Positions 1 to 9,361 of a DNA stretch of 64,000 bases are shown here, piece after piece. The position numbers and the translations under genes were made by a program. Where the stretch lies: the NCBI GenBank assembly GCA_030280995.1, contig JASXTE010000003.1:50200974-50264973 (forward strand). Direction: 5' to 3'. Position 1 is the first letter of the stretch, and each line of letters begins with the position of its first letter. The notes beneath the pieces are model-generated. The model worked only from the letters and a program-made list of their open reading frames with translations, had not been told where the DNA came from and did no database searches. This DNA is from Hemileia vastatrix (lineage: Eukaryota; Basidiomycota; Pucciniomycetes; Pucciniales; Zaghouaniaceae).

Positions 1-789
1 TCTTCCCATACCTTATGTTTGGATATGCTTGAGAGTTCAGCATTAATGGCTTTAAGCCATTCATCGCTTTCAGGTGAGTTTAGCGCTTGATAGTAATTTT
101 GGGGAGTGTCGAATTGAGTGATGGCTAGGCAAGTCATATTGGCTCTTCTTTTGTTTGATAATATGTTGGAGGTGTCAATATCAGAGGAAATTTCTTTAGA
201 CGGTCGAAGATTTTTGTCGATATAAGTGTAATGTTTGGATACCGGTGGTTCAGATGTTGCCATGTCAGGTGGTGATGAATTGAATTCAGGTTCATTTGAC
301 ATAGCTTCGATTACGGGGTCTTCAAAAGTGACTGATTTGGAAGTATTAGAAGGTGTAAAGTTGGGGCAGATGTCTTCTAGATCAGGAAATTGAAGTGTCT
401 CTGCTGATTTTCCATTAGAGATTTTGCGTGATAGGTTAAAGGTATTGAGAAATTTGACATCATGAGTTATAATAATTTTATCTTCAGGAATAGAGTATAT
501 TCGATAGTTAACATGTCCATCACAATAGCCAAGAAATATACCTTCTTCTCCACTCCTCTCAAATTTTCCGTTTCGTTTTGATTTTTGCAAGTGGTAGACG
601 ACATCTGAACCAAAAGGATGAAGATTGGTGGGTTCTTTGGAGTTTTTATGCCAGAGAGCCCATGGAGATTTATTTGATTCGAGTGATGATGAAGGAAGGA
701 TATTAAGAAGGTATGTAGCCGTGTTAACGGCTTCAGCCCACCAGGTGGAATCAAGACCCGATTCAATCAATAGGCATTTGGCTTTCTTT
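1..789 (-). pseudogene. Copia pol fragment (integrase C-terminus to RT linker)
   Basis: Read on the minus strand this stretch stays open and encodes the end of a Ty1/Copia integrase and the linker before reverse transcriptase. It begins at a KCLLIESGLDS motif, passes through WWAEAVNTATYLLN and HPFGSDVVYH, and runs off the window edge at about SISKHKVWE. The same motifs occur in the same order in the more complete Copia at 35395-40794, which is the basis of the call. The fragment lacks the integrase catalytic core because it is fused to a gag piece at about 780-790. Its closest relative in the window is Copia2, but divergence by eye is clear, so it is a separate older copy. Confidence 0.85.
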
Positions 790-1107
790 AAATAAATCAG
801 GAGCTACTTCTCTGAGTAATTTCATAGTACTTCTGAATTCGTTAATGGCTCCTAACAGATTGCTTTCCGTGAATTTAATTTTGAAAAGTTGATTGACGAC
901 ATAGGAACAATTCTGAGTGGATTTAGATGCGTAATGATCCTTAATACGAGACCATAGTTCAGCCGGCTCTACTAGATCATCGTCGAGGACAAATTTGTCT
1001 TGATTAGGTCGATCCAAGAACATTTTAATTATTGTATTTGTTTGTCTTTGTCGCAACTTGAAAATACTTAGGAGCTCAGGATTGGTAGGTATTGATATGT
1101 ATTTAGA
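783..1107 (-). pseudogene. Copia gag fragment, 5' and 3' truncated
   Basis: The minus strand encodes a Copia Gag segment (motifs LDRPNQDKFVL, VEPAELWSRIKDHYASKS and SNLLGAINEFRSTMKLLREV) that aligns without gaps to Gag of the Copia at 39500-39760. Upstream the frame ends at a stop near 1107, and neither LTR nor the Gag N-terminus is present. Downstream it stops abruptly after PDLFKE, where integrase sequence follows in another frame. The rest of Gag, the protease and the integrase core have been removed by an internal deletion. No long uninterrupted product is possible. Confidence 0.85.
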
Positions 1108-1283
1108 CTAGAGTAGAATTATAAACTAACATATAATATAATCGTTAAATATTATTATAGTAAGCGATGATATTTAACAGCTCGAACAATAGCTACGTAT
1201 CTAGTCAAGATGGTGCCTAAAGTTTGGGCAACAGATGACTGAAAAAAATATGTCAATTCCTGGTCGATTTAACACTTTAGAGG

Positions 1284-1842
1284 TTAAATAACATGACTCA
1301 CAACATCAAGAGAAGTAGTGGCATTGGCATTCGCATTCAATGTTGCACCGATTCCCTGGGCAAGTAAGTTGAAAACTCCGAGCAAGACTCGGAGGACAAC
1401 TTGACTAACAATGTTTCCTAAGTTCAAGCTGGTAACGGTGTTTGCGAGGCTTGTAATAGCTGTTGTGATTAGATTCAGAATACCAGCAATGTTCAAAAGA
1501 CCTCCTTGTTGAACGATGGCGGTAGCCTGGGTAGATTCACTGCCACTGACACCTCGTTTGACATAGTGACTGTCAGAAATGATGCAGTAAGTGTCAGACA
1601 TATAATTAGCTATATATTTAGTTGGAAAATGTATAAGTTGATCTATTTTTCACCTGCTGGGAGCAACTTCTCCTTGAGCTACGTTTAACTCGCTCGGTGC
1701 AGCAAAAGAGGGAGAGGCGAAGCCCAAAAATGCTACAAAAAAATAAAGAGAGTTAGACGTTTCAAACTAATTCACCTTTGAAAGAATAAAAACTCCTACC
1801 GAAGGCAGCTATGCTAATAACAACTAGGCTTTTGAAGTACAT
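1284..1842 (-). CDS. Small secreted protein, three exons, candidate effector
   Basis: The coding sequence is complement(1284-1569, 1654-1732, 1800-1842), giving 135 residues. Both introns (1733-1799, 67 bp; 1570-1653, 84 bp) have GT-AG ends and branch-like CTAAC or CTAAT motifs; phases match and the frame stays open. The start at 1842 begins a typical signal peptide (MYFKSLVVISIAAFAFLGFA, likely cut near residue 25). A KR pair at residues 45-46 is a plausible Kex2 site, which would release an 89-residue mature peptide starting GVSGSESTQ. The mature part has no cysteine, is rich in Ala, Leu, Thr and Asn, and forms a hydrophobic amphipathic stretch (LLNIAGILNLITTAITSLAN). No family is recognised; secretion is inferred from sequence only. 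A TATA box lies about 100 bp upstream. It is the only believable host gene in the window and is closely flanked by transposon remains. Confidence 0.75.
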
Positions 1843-1940
1843 GATAAGATTTTAAATATTTGATGGGCAAATAATTATAAGGATGGATAGATGCTAATGA
1901 AAGCTGATGAAGGAAAGAAAAGGTGTTCATAAGCCCGGAA

Positions 1941-1950
1941 TTTTATAGGC
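1941..1950 (-). promoter_or_regulatory. TATA box of the secreted-protein gene
   Basis: The minus strand reads GCCTATAAAA here, about 100 bp before the start codon at 1842. The intervening leader is pyrimidine-rich and contains no other ATG in a better context. Position and sequence fit a core promoter; function is inferred. Confidence 0.5.
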
Positions 1951-2671
1951 CCAAGATCCCAAGGGTAGCATGTCGTTTTCTGTTCAACTGTCTTGGAATT
2001 TCTCTTATCCACAGAAGTAAAAAAATATTGGTACTTCTGGTGAGAAATGGCGCAATTCTAGGCCAAGACTCATAGGCCATAACTTTTGTTGATTGGAATC
2101 ACCAAAAAAGAGTTCATGAATATTGTACTCCAAGCTACAAATTTGAAGAATGCGCTCGAAAGTTTATGAAGCAGTGAAAATGAACGCCTAACAGGCATCA
2201 AGGTTTACTTCCGAGCGCATCCGCTTAGATTTACATTGACCCGACAACAGTGTACATACATACAATTTCTCGTGGCAATGTTACTGCTGAATATATTGCT
2301 CGTGCTGCTTCAATAATCAAACTGTGTTTAATGAGTAGCTCTCTGATAATGAGCTAACAAAGAGTATGATTAAACCCCACACAAATCAAAATACGGACTT
2401 CCCCAATGGGAATGAGATGCGTTTGGAAACTAATCGATCTTTATATATCCTATACACCTTATATTGCTTCAATAATCTCAATTTTTCATCTCGAAACCAA
2501 AATTATTTAAAATTTTCTATATCCATCATTTGCCAGCTAGAGAATGAAAATAGATCACCATGGTTTCACACACCACGGTTTTTTAGTTGCTTTATGAAAG
2601 ATCTTTTGGGCATTATAAAAAAAGTCTTTAAAAATAAAGTAATAAGCTATAATGAATCTAGAGCTAACCTT
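1951..2671. other. Non-coding stretch, no recognised feature
   Basis: No reading frame here resembles a known family on either strand, and I see no inverted or tandem repeat of note. It probably holds the distal promoter of the secreted-protein gene at its left edge and degraded transposon DNA to the right. Confidence 0.4.
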
Positions 2672-2895
2672 TTATGAACAATTTGATGTCTCCCAGCACA
2701 CAATCAAGTGATGATCAGAAATATCTCCCTTGCGGCCTGTATATATATCTATCCACCCAAAGCATGACAAATCCATATCTTTGTATAATAACAAATCTAT
2801 TATATCACCAAGCAAATTTGTTCGGATAATGGAGGGGTTGGAAAAGTGGTGTGGGGTTTTCCAGCATTCACATACATGTCCATCCACTACGGGTT
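2672..2895 (-). pseudogene. LINE-type endonuclease fragment (C-terminal end)
   Basis: On the minus strand about 70 codons resemble the last third of an apurinic-like (EEP) endonuclease of non-LTR retrotransposons: PHHFSNPSIIRTNLLGDIID, a tryptophan strand (CFGWIDIYTGRKG), then SDHHLIV, the usual end motif with the catalytic Asp-His pair. There is no ATG for this frame (it opens at GTG), no N-terminal catalytic Glu or Asn, and no reverse transcriptase follows. It is a short scrap; a chance match cannot be wholly excluded. Confidence 0.55.
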
Positions 2896-2925
2896 GCTGA
2901 GAGAGAAGGAGAACATGAAATTAGA

Positions 2926-2990
2926 AGGTATCAAAGTTAAGGGATCTGCAATTAGGGATCAGGAATTTTTTTCGCCCAGATCTGACATTA
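2926..2990. repeat. Outer inverted repeat, partner of 3606-3669
   Basis: About 64 bp here, from GGTATCAAAGTTAAGGGATC through TCTGACATTA, are the reverse complement of 3606-3669 with few mismatches. The partner is the right terminus of the TIR element at 3226-3675. This is therefore either a leftover terminus of a sibling copy or the left end of an older, longer element into which the 3226 end was joined. It is not adjacent to a matching target duplication. Confidence 0.7.
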
Positions 2991-3385
2991 CTACACAAAA
3001 GCTGGCTGCCTGCCCTAGCCTCCTCCCACCCCCTTTCCCCACTACCAAATGAAGGAGCAGGCAGGTAGCAAAGCTACCTGCTTTCCTGTAGGGCCACCCA
3101 CTCCCCCCTTCCCTACTTACAAACAACCAGCCAGCCAGAAATGCTGGCTGTCTGGCTGGCTAGGTCTGTCATAGGCCAACCTCCCACCCCCCAACTACAG
3201 AACAAACAATCAAGCAGCCAACAATAGGGGGTATGAATGTTCAGGGATCCGCAATTAAATTAATTGCAGATAAAAATCCTTATACCCCAATTATCTTCCG
3301 CAATTATTTTTCCTAATAATTGTGTTATTAGACACTTTACGTGTCAATGTTCACCTCTTATTTGACATTTTTCTACTCAATTTTT

Positions 3386-3469
3386 CATAACCACATCTTG
3401 GACAACTTTCTGTCATAACCACATGTTGCACAACTTTCTACCATAACCACATCTTGGACTACTCTCTGG
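3386..3469. repeat. Three 28-bp tandem repeats
   Basis: The motif CATAACCACATCTTGGACAA recurs at 3386, 3414 and 3442 with exact 28-bp spacing and a few substitutions. It lies in the interior of the 450-bp TIR element. Confidence 0.8.
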
Positions 3470-3560
3470 ATATGCCTCATGGATGTGATGAGTTTGGGAT
3501 CAGAAATTAGGAATGGAAATTGGGGTATAAGAGGTGGGATAATGCATTATCATGGATTCC

Positions 3561-3590
3561 TTATCCACTAGCCCCGGGGCTAGTGGATAA
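3561..3590. repeat. Perfect 30-bp palindrome
   Basis: Arms TTATCCACTAGCCCC and its exact complement meet at CCCCGGGG with no spacer. It sits in the right half of the 450-bp TIR element. A weaker version (CACTAGCCCCAATACTGGTG) lies at the matching subterminal place in the 49381 transposon. Confidence 0.85.
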
Positions 3591-3765
3591 GAATATTCCA
3601 CAATTAATAATGTCTGATCCCAGAAAAAAAAATTCCTGATCCCTAATTGCAGATCTCTGAACATTGATACCCCCTAATACCTGGCTACCTGACTATGGCC
3701 TCTATCCACCCCCCAAAAAAAGGCAAAATAACCAGCTAGCTAGTGATAGATGTCTGGCTGGCATA

Positions 3766-3810
3766 TGCTCTCAGAATAATCACCAAACAATGGAAGCTCC
3801 TCCATATTTT
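3766..3810 (+). pseudogene. C-terminal tip of a Tet/JBP-like oxygenase gene
   Basis: The plus strand encodes SQNNHQTMEAPPYF, matching the last residues (SSKDNHQTTKDPPG) of the Tet-like gene read on the minus strand at 50964-51478. The following 630 bp also match that gene's downstream module. The rest of the gene to the left is not recognisable, having been replaced by CCAGC-rich DNA and the 450-bp TIR element. Confidence 0.45.
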
Positions 3811-4440
3811 CAATCTTGTCAAGATTTCACTCATTTTGGCTGCTCATTTCAAATAAGTCAAAAGTTAATTAAACAAATCAACAAGGAAATAAAATAAGTT
3901 AAAAGTAATAAATTTAAACAAACTTTAAGTAAATCAAAAAACTATGGGGATTTGTAGAGTCACCAAATATTTATTATTCTTTAATAAATTTTTAATAAAT
4001 AAATCTTCTATCTCAATCTACTAGACTAAAGTAATGGGCCATTGACCTTTTGTTTTACAAGTGGTAATAATGACATGAATAATTTGTTTCATGAGTTTCC
4101 TCTAGCCTATACCTGTGGAGAGTCCCAAAATTTTGTTTCTAGATTTGATCCACATTTTGGCTAGAGGAATTGTCAGTACTTTAAAACTAGTGAAATTAAC
4201 ATATATTAGTTGTTTATATATTAATTTATGTAACTATAATAAATTCTTGTGACTCCCACCTCTTGCTTCCATATAATTTGGGGGGGATATTTTCAAATTA
4301 TCAAATCAGACATGCAAAATTTTTGACTTGAATAAATTTTGTTGTTACCCACCCCTTACTTCAAAAAAATGCTGCAGGGGGGGTATTGCAAAATTTGAAA
4401 CCAGATATTGAATTTTGTTGACTTAAATCAATTTAAAAAT
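3811..4440 (-). repeat. Conserved 3' module of the Tet-bearing transposon (relic copy)
   Basis: This is an inverted copy of 50316-50945. Shared landmarks are TCAAGATTTCACTCATTTTG, the TAAAGTAATGGGCC block at about 4027, the CTCTAGCCTATACCTGTGG block near 4107, and two C-rich or G-rich runs next to TGCAAAATTT near 4270 and 4380. It has no coding frame. Together with the Tet-gene tip it marks a third, very old copy of the Tet-bearing element. Confidence 0.65.
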
Positions 4441-4985
4441 TTAAATTTATTGACTGAACTTGTAATTTTTTAAAAAAAATTGATACAAAAACACAAAGAA
4501 GTAACAAATAGTATGTCAAATTTCTCATTGGGACCATTTAAAAATGGGGTTTTTTATTAAAGATAAATTAGAATCTTGATAAGAATATTCAATTAATGAT
4601 GGATAGAGTAATTAAATACAGGGAATTATGAAATAATTTGATGTACAGTGGGAAGAAATGTATTTTCTCATTTTTAACAATTTAATTACTCACAAAATAT
4701 CACTCAAACATCCCAAATTACTCAAAAGTGATATATTCCAAGCCCTAGTTTCATTATAACTTATTAAAATTTTCAATCATGAATTATTTATTTAATAATC
4801 ATTTTTAAAAAAAAGATGTGTAAAATGAACCCCAAGAATATAGTTTATAACATGATGAAACAAGCATCATTAGTTAGAGCAATGGAAATATAGTCATTGA
4901 CAAAAAAAGTAGCTGAAAAAAATTATTTTGAAAGAAAAATGAAAAAAAGATTGAGGGTTCTTCAATGGTTCAATCCACCAGAAGC
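4441..4985. other. AT-rich non-coding DNA
   Basis: Low-complexity A/T runs and no frame or repeat that I can assign. It lies between the module relic and the Tc1/mariner relic and may include decayed flank of either. Confidence 0.4.
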
Positions 4986-5640
4986 TAAAATGACTCTCTG
5001 ATTCTCATGGGAATTGACTTAAAAGGTTTCTCTAGAGAATTCCCTTGTATTGCCTCCTAAGCATGCTTCAAAGTAACTTCAAGCTCTTTTATAGTTGGAG
5101 GCTGGAAGTTCTTTTGAATATTTTCCTTCATCTCTCTCTACACATTCTCAATTGAATTGAGATTAGTTTACTGCAGAGGCCAGTTTTCAATCTTCTTGAG
5201 GTTGATTGAATCTTGGAATTTCTTGGATTTATTTGATTTATGCACAGGGGCACTATCCTCCATTAGAATGAGCCTGTTTTTTGAATCATTTTTTTTAAGA
5301 AATGGGATGATAACAGTGCAATAAAATTATTAAATAATGTGGGTTGAAGTGTGTTTTTTTAATGAAAAAATGATTAGTGGTGATTTATTATTGTTGAAGA
5401 ATGCACCTCACACCATAATATTTGACCTTTCACTCTTAAAGGCTGGCTGGATAAATTCATTCTTTAATTTTTCACATTTTTGATGGCACACTAATGATGT
5501 TGTTACTAGCTTTAAAAGCTTGAATGAGGACTTTTTGGACCACAATGTGCATTTCAAGTCAACTACCAGCTAGTTTTTATGTTCTGGAGAAAATTTCAAA
5601 TATTTTTGAATATTTTTGGCATTGAAAAATTTCTTTTTAA
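4986..5640 (-). pseudogene. Tc1/mariner-type transposase, inactivated
   Basis: On the minus strand, with several stops and frameshifts, the hallmarks of a Tc1-like DDE transposase appear in order: YLKFSPEHKN, a WSKKSSFKL segment where the family has the first catalytic Asp (here lost), SNIMVWGAFF, RLILMEDSAPVHKS containing the second Asp, a degraded WPLQ..NLNSIENV block where the third acidic residue lies, and a final KELEVTLKHA-like helix. The N-terminal helix-turn-helix region is absent or unrecognisable. No terminal inverted repeats could be paired with it. Confidence 0.7.
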
Positions 5641-5869
5641 CTGAAACAAAAGAATTGAAACAAAGCTTTCGTATGTATTATTGAAGTGTTTGAGCTGAGA
5701 ACCACCTTTTCATAAGGTTGGATAAGGTATCTTTCAGGTTTTAGATTAAGTACAGAGACATGAATAGCTTTAAAAGTTGGTTTTCTAGAATATTTTAATG
5801 TTCCTGTTTGAATACTGTAGTGAAAATCCAATAAGTATTAAAATATAAATCAATTTAAAGGTCTCAGTA
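5641..5869. other. Short open frame of unknown origin
   Basis: The minus strand holds a 64-codon frame (5637-5831) ahead of the Tc1-like relic. It has no recognised motif. It may be N-terminal transposase sequence decayed beyond recognition or chance. Confidence 0.25.
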
Positions 5870-5874
5870 ATTTT

Positions 5875-5926
5875 TGTTGTGACTAGTGATGATGATTTCT
5901 TATTCTTTAATACCACAATCACATAT
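5875..5926 (-). repeat. Copia1 3' LTR, distal part
   Basis: TGTTGTGACTAGTGATGATG starts this half. It continues at 10820-10888 after the inserted Gypsy, and together they match the intact 5' LTR at 18516-18636 over its whole 121 bp. Confidence 0.9.
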
Positions 5927-6247
5927 TGTTAAGACCTAAGGAGGAAGACTACTACTAGCGCTGATGCTAGCCTTAAACGGGACTGACTATGTTGAGTTAC
6001 AACAGTGAGACTAACTAGACTGACTATGTTGGGGTTACCAACAGTGAGGGGTAGACGGAACTGACTACTCTAACTAAGCAGTGAGACAAGAGAGTAATTG
6101 GATTGCTAAATAAGTTGTCCGATGAGGAGCGCTCCAAAGCGCTTGCCCCCATATAACCCCCTTATGCAATATCCACTCTTCCGCCTCTTTACGATGCATA
6201 GCGCCCATAGCGCTCCTCCTCTCCACCTCTCAAACCAAATCCTAACA
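5927..6247 (-). repeat. Gypsy1 3' LTR
   Basis: Starts TGTTAAGACCTAAGGAGG and ends AAATCCTAACA on the plus strand. Contains several AGCGCT motifs. Pairs with 10494-10814. Confidence 0.93.
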
Positions 6248-6259
6248 TTACCCCCTCTT

Positions 6260-7540
6260 TTACTCCTCCTGCCCCCTGTGCTCCTTCTCAAACTCCTTCA
6301 AATTTCCCTTAGCGTTCATCAAATTTTCCACCGGCTCCCAAGACATATCTCCAACCCCATAACCCTTCCAATGCACTAAATACTGAACCTTTCCCCTATA
6401 CACCCTCTTTGCAACAACCTTTTCCACCTCAAACTCTTCCTCATTTCCCACCTGGATTGGTGCTGGTTGTTCTTCAGGGCGCCCTGGAATTGTATCTTCT
6501 CTGTGCTCTGTAAGTAATGAAATATTGAAAACTGGGTGTATTTGCCTCATTGAGATTGGTAGCTCCAGTTCGTAAGCCAAGTCAGATAATTTGCGCTTGA
6601 CTTTGAATGGAGCCACTTTCTTGTGATCTAGTTTAGCGCTAAGACATAATGTGGAAAGAAAACGTGAGCTGAGCCAAACCTTGTCACCTACCTGTAGCGT
6701 GCGGTGTTGGGTCTTTCTATGATCATGATGACGCTTCATTGCTTGCTGAGATAACCTAAGCGCTGCCTCTAGTTCTTGACGTATACTCAGTATCTTCTTG
6801 ATCCGCTCTTCAGCTTCCGGGACTTTTAATGCGGATGGGGTACCAATTGAGAATGTTGGGTGGTACCCATAATTGGCATAGAATGGTGACATGCCTGTTG
6901 CAGCATGTGTCCTATTGTTGTACGAGAATTCCGCAAGTGGTAATAGCTGTACCCAATCATCCTGCTGATATTTAATGAAGTGGCGCAGGTATTGTTTGAT
7001 TGCCTTGTTTACTATCTCAGACTGCCCATCAGTTTGTGGGTGCCATGCTGTTGATAAGATGGGCTTAATATTCAGTTGTTCATACATTGCTTTCAACAAC
7101 TTAGAGTTAAAGGTACTTCCCCTATCTGATACTATACTATCAGGCAATCCATGCAATTTCCACACATGGGCCACCATTAAATCTGCAATACCCTCTGATG
7201 TAACCTTGGTTGTGGTGGGGACGAAGTGCGCCATCTTGGTGCAGCGGTCAACTACTGTGAGGATAGCATTCTTTCCTTGTGACTTGGGTAACTCCACTAT
7301 AAGATCGTAGGAGAGCTCTCTCCATGGCTTTTTGGAAATGTTTAGCGGGGTCAGTGGTGTCGTTGTTGGACTAACCTTGTTCCTCTAACAAGAGTCACAC
7401 GCTGCTACATAGCACTGAATATACGCCTTCATGGACTTCCAGTAAAAATTGTGATTTACCAGTTCCACTGTCTTCAGCGGTCCTGGGTGCCCTGCCATTG
7501 GGGAATCATGTCTTGATTTGACTACCTGCCATTTGAGTTA
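6260..7540 (-). pseudogene. Gypsy1 integrase with C-terminal chromodomain
   Basis: The minus frame encodes an HHCC zinc region (HDSPMAGHPGP ... CDSC, interrupted by a TAG at 7385-7387), then the DDE core: TVVDRCTKMAHF with the first Asp, SIVSDRGSTF with the second, and QTDGQSEIVNKA with the catalytic Glu. A GPY-like region (VGDKVWLS, HPVFNISLL) and a chromodomain (EVEKVVAKRVYRGK, YLVHWKGYG, SWEPVENL) end at 6260. Integrase joins the cDNA to the genome; the chromodomain in this clade is thought to bind methylated histone H3 and direct insertion. From 7297 down it is open for 345 codons. The single stop in the zinc finger is the visible lesion. Confidence 0.9.
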
Positions 7541-7912
7541 TTCATCATTTGGCACCACTATCCTTCCATTCCAATATAGCGCTTCGCCTTCTAGGTGATA
7601 CTCCTCCAGTCCTTTCCTTACCAATACCTCTTTTGATTAGAGTGCCTTCACTAACTCCTGTACTCCCTTGTCCTTTTCCTGTACCCTCCTTACCCATTCC
7701 ATCAACTCCTCATCCCCTAATTCCACCTCATCTAGGATTACCCCCTCCTCAAGGTCCCCCTTTAATAGAGTTGCGCCAACCGTATGAAGCTGGTCCAGTG
7801 CTGGGCGCACATCAGAACATCGTCTTAGAACATCAGGTTTGCCACTTTTCTTCCCTGGTCTGAATGTAACAACAAAATTAATGCTACTCAGCAGTTCTTC
7901 CCAGCGCGCTTG
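7541..7912 (-). pseudogene. Gypsy1 RNase H tail and linker
   Basis: After KKLTH at 7913 a stop interrupts RNase H. Reading on gives [20 protein letters not shown] and a short acidic linker ([20 protein letters not shown]) that leads into integrase after another frame break. It is the connector between RNase H and integrase in Ty3/Gypsy polyproteins. Confidence 0.7.
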
Positions 7913-9361
7913 TCAGTGAGTCAACTTTTTTGTGGTCAGGAAGGTTTCCAAATTTTTATGATCTGTGTAGATGATGACTTGGAGCCTGTGAGGCCCTCCT
8001 TCCAAGTAATGGCGCCAGGTGCGTACTGCCTCTACTAGTGCCAATAACTCCTTATTGTAAATCTCATATTTCAATTCGGCCCCTAGTAGTGTACGTGACA
8101 AATATGCTACTGGGTGGAGGACATTTTCATCATCACATTGGGATAGAACTGCACAAATTGCGAAATCTGAACAGTCACATTCAAGAACAAATGGCTTCAA
8201 TAAGTCAGGGATTGCAAGAATAGGGGCTGTTACAAATTTTCTTTTCAGGTAGGTGAACACATCTTGTTGGCTTTCTGTCCAGATGAACTTGGCTTCCTTC
8301 TTTGTTAGGTCATGCAATGGCCGACAGACGTGAGAGTAATTTTCAATAAAGTGGTGGTAAAAATTTGCAAAACCTAAAAATGACTGGAGTTCCTTTACTG
8401 AAGTTGGTTTTGGCCATTCTGTTACTGCCTTTACTTTCTCCTGGTCCATTTGCACATTATTCTTTGAGATAATCATGCCTAGATAGGAGATTTCACTCAC
8501 AGAGAAGACACATTTCTCTGGTTTCAACCACACTTGGGCCTCCTTTAAACGCTGAAAACAGTCCCTCACACGTACCTGGTGTTCCTCCATTGATCTGGAG
8601 TAAATCAAGATGTCATCTAGATACACGGCTACATCTATCCCTATTCTATCTCTAAAGATGCTATTGGTGAAATGTTGGAATGTGGCAGGCGCATTACATG
8701 GACCAAATGGCATTACCAACCATTTAAAATGACCAAATTTAGTGCAGAATGCCAGTTTGTGTTCATTGCCTTCCTTCACCCGTATGTTATGGTAGCCTGC
8801 CCTAAGATCTAAGGATTTGAAGATCTCCCTACCTTGAAGACTATCAATTAGCTCACTAGTCAGAGGAAGGGGGTATCTGTTTTTTACCATCAGCGTGTTT
8901 AACCTCCTGAAATCAATACAAGGTCTTAATGACCCATCCTTTTTTCCTGAAAAGATCACAGGGGCAGCCCAGGGGGATTTTGATTCTCTGATGAAACCAT
9001 TCTTCAGATTTTCATCAATCATCTCTTTTAGCGCTTTCGATTCCAAGGTTGACAATGAGATTATGCATCTAAATTGAGGTGTTGCGCCTGGCATCAGCTC
9101 AATGGCAAATTCATATGGTTGATGAGGTGGCAGGGTCTTGACTCCCCCATCTTCAAACAGTGGTAAGAGTTCCCAATAAGCTTCAGGGACCATTTCTCTG
9201 AGGCTTCTTGTTGGCTTTGAGGTTTGGACCTTGGCTGCAATCTTGGCAGATATGTTCCAAGCTGTTGCATCGCATTCCAGTTCCTCCTCTTCCTCCTCCT
9301 CCTGCGCCCCCTCCCAGTCCTGGAACTTAGCATCAAGAGAAAGTTTCAGTTCTTGCGGCAA
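7913..9361 (-). CDS. Gypsy1 reverse transcriptase and RNase H
   Basis: An open frame of 482 codons (no ATG at the 5' end; it is part of a polyprotein). RT blocks are complete: SPWAAPVIFSGKKDGSLRPC, DFRRLN, LDLRAGYHNIRV, LVMPFGPCNAPATFQ and the catalytic VYLDDILIYS. The connection and RNase H follow with FVLECDCSDFAICAVLSQ, KELLALVEAVRTWRHYLEG and IYTDHKNLETF, after which a stop cuts the last RNase H strand. The N-terminal 100 residues form an acidic linker with a glutamate run (EEEEEEEL). It copies retroelement RNA into DNA. All RT catalytic aspartates are present. Confidence 0.92.
   Translation of the reverse strand: MPQELKLSLDAKFQDWEGAQEEEEEEELECDATAWNISAKIAAKVQTSKPTRSLREMVPEAYWELLPLFEDGGVKTLPPHQPYEFAIELMPGATPQFRCIISLSTLESKALKEMIDENLKNGFIRESKSPWAAPVIFSGKKDGSLRPCIDFRRLNTLMVKNRYPLPLTSELIDSLQGREIFKSLDLRAGYHNIRVKEGNEHKLAFCTKFGHFKWLVMPFGPCNAPATFQHFTNSIFRDRIGIDVAVYLDDILIYSRSMEEHQVRVRDCFQRLKEAQVWLKPEKCVFSVSEISYLGMIISKNNVQMDQEKVKAVTEWPKPTSVKELQSFLGFANFYHHFIENYSHVCRPLHDLTKKEAKFIWTESQQDVFTYLKRKFVTAPILAIPDLLKPFVLECDCSDFAICAVLSQCDDENVLHPVAYLSRTLLGAELKYEIYNKELLALVEAVRTWRHYLEGGPHRLQVIIYTDHKNLETFLTTKKLTH

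Larger units (their letters stand above)
3226..3675. mobile_element. Non-autonomous TIR DNA transposon (450 bp)
   Basis: The element starts AGGGGGTATGAATGTTCAG and ends with the complementary CTGAACATTGATACCCCCT; the terminal inverted repeat extends about 31 bp with roughly three mismatches. It is flanked by AAT on both sides (3223-3225 and 3676-3678), a 3-bp target duplication; reading the ends as GGGGG with a TA duplication is also possible. It has no coding capacity. Inside are three 28-bp repeats (3386-3469), a self-complementary TAATTGCAGA-type motif near each end, and a 30-bp palindrome. The AGGGGGT start and subterminal TCCGCA..TTAA motif resemble those of the 3.6-kb transposon at 49381, so the two are probably related families. 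Confidence 0.75.

Noticed and set aside
2366..2677. 103-codon plus-strand frame
   Set aside because: It has no homology signal, biased codons from A/T-rich DNA, and overlaps nothing conserved.
6106..6379. Overlapping frames on both strands with Arg or Pro and Leu-rich peptides
   Set aside because: They lie in the Gypsy1 LTR and adjoining purine tract; composition alone explains them.
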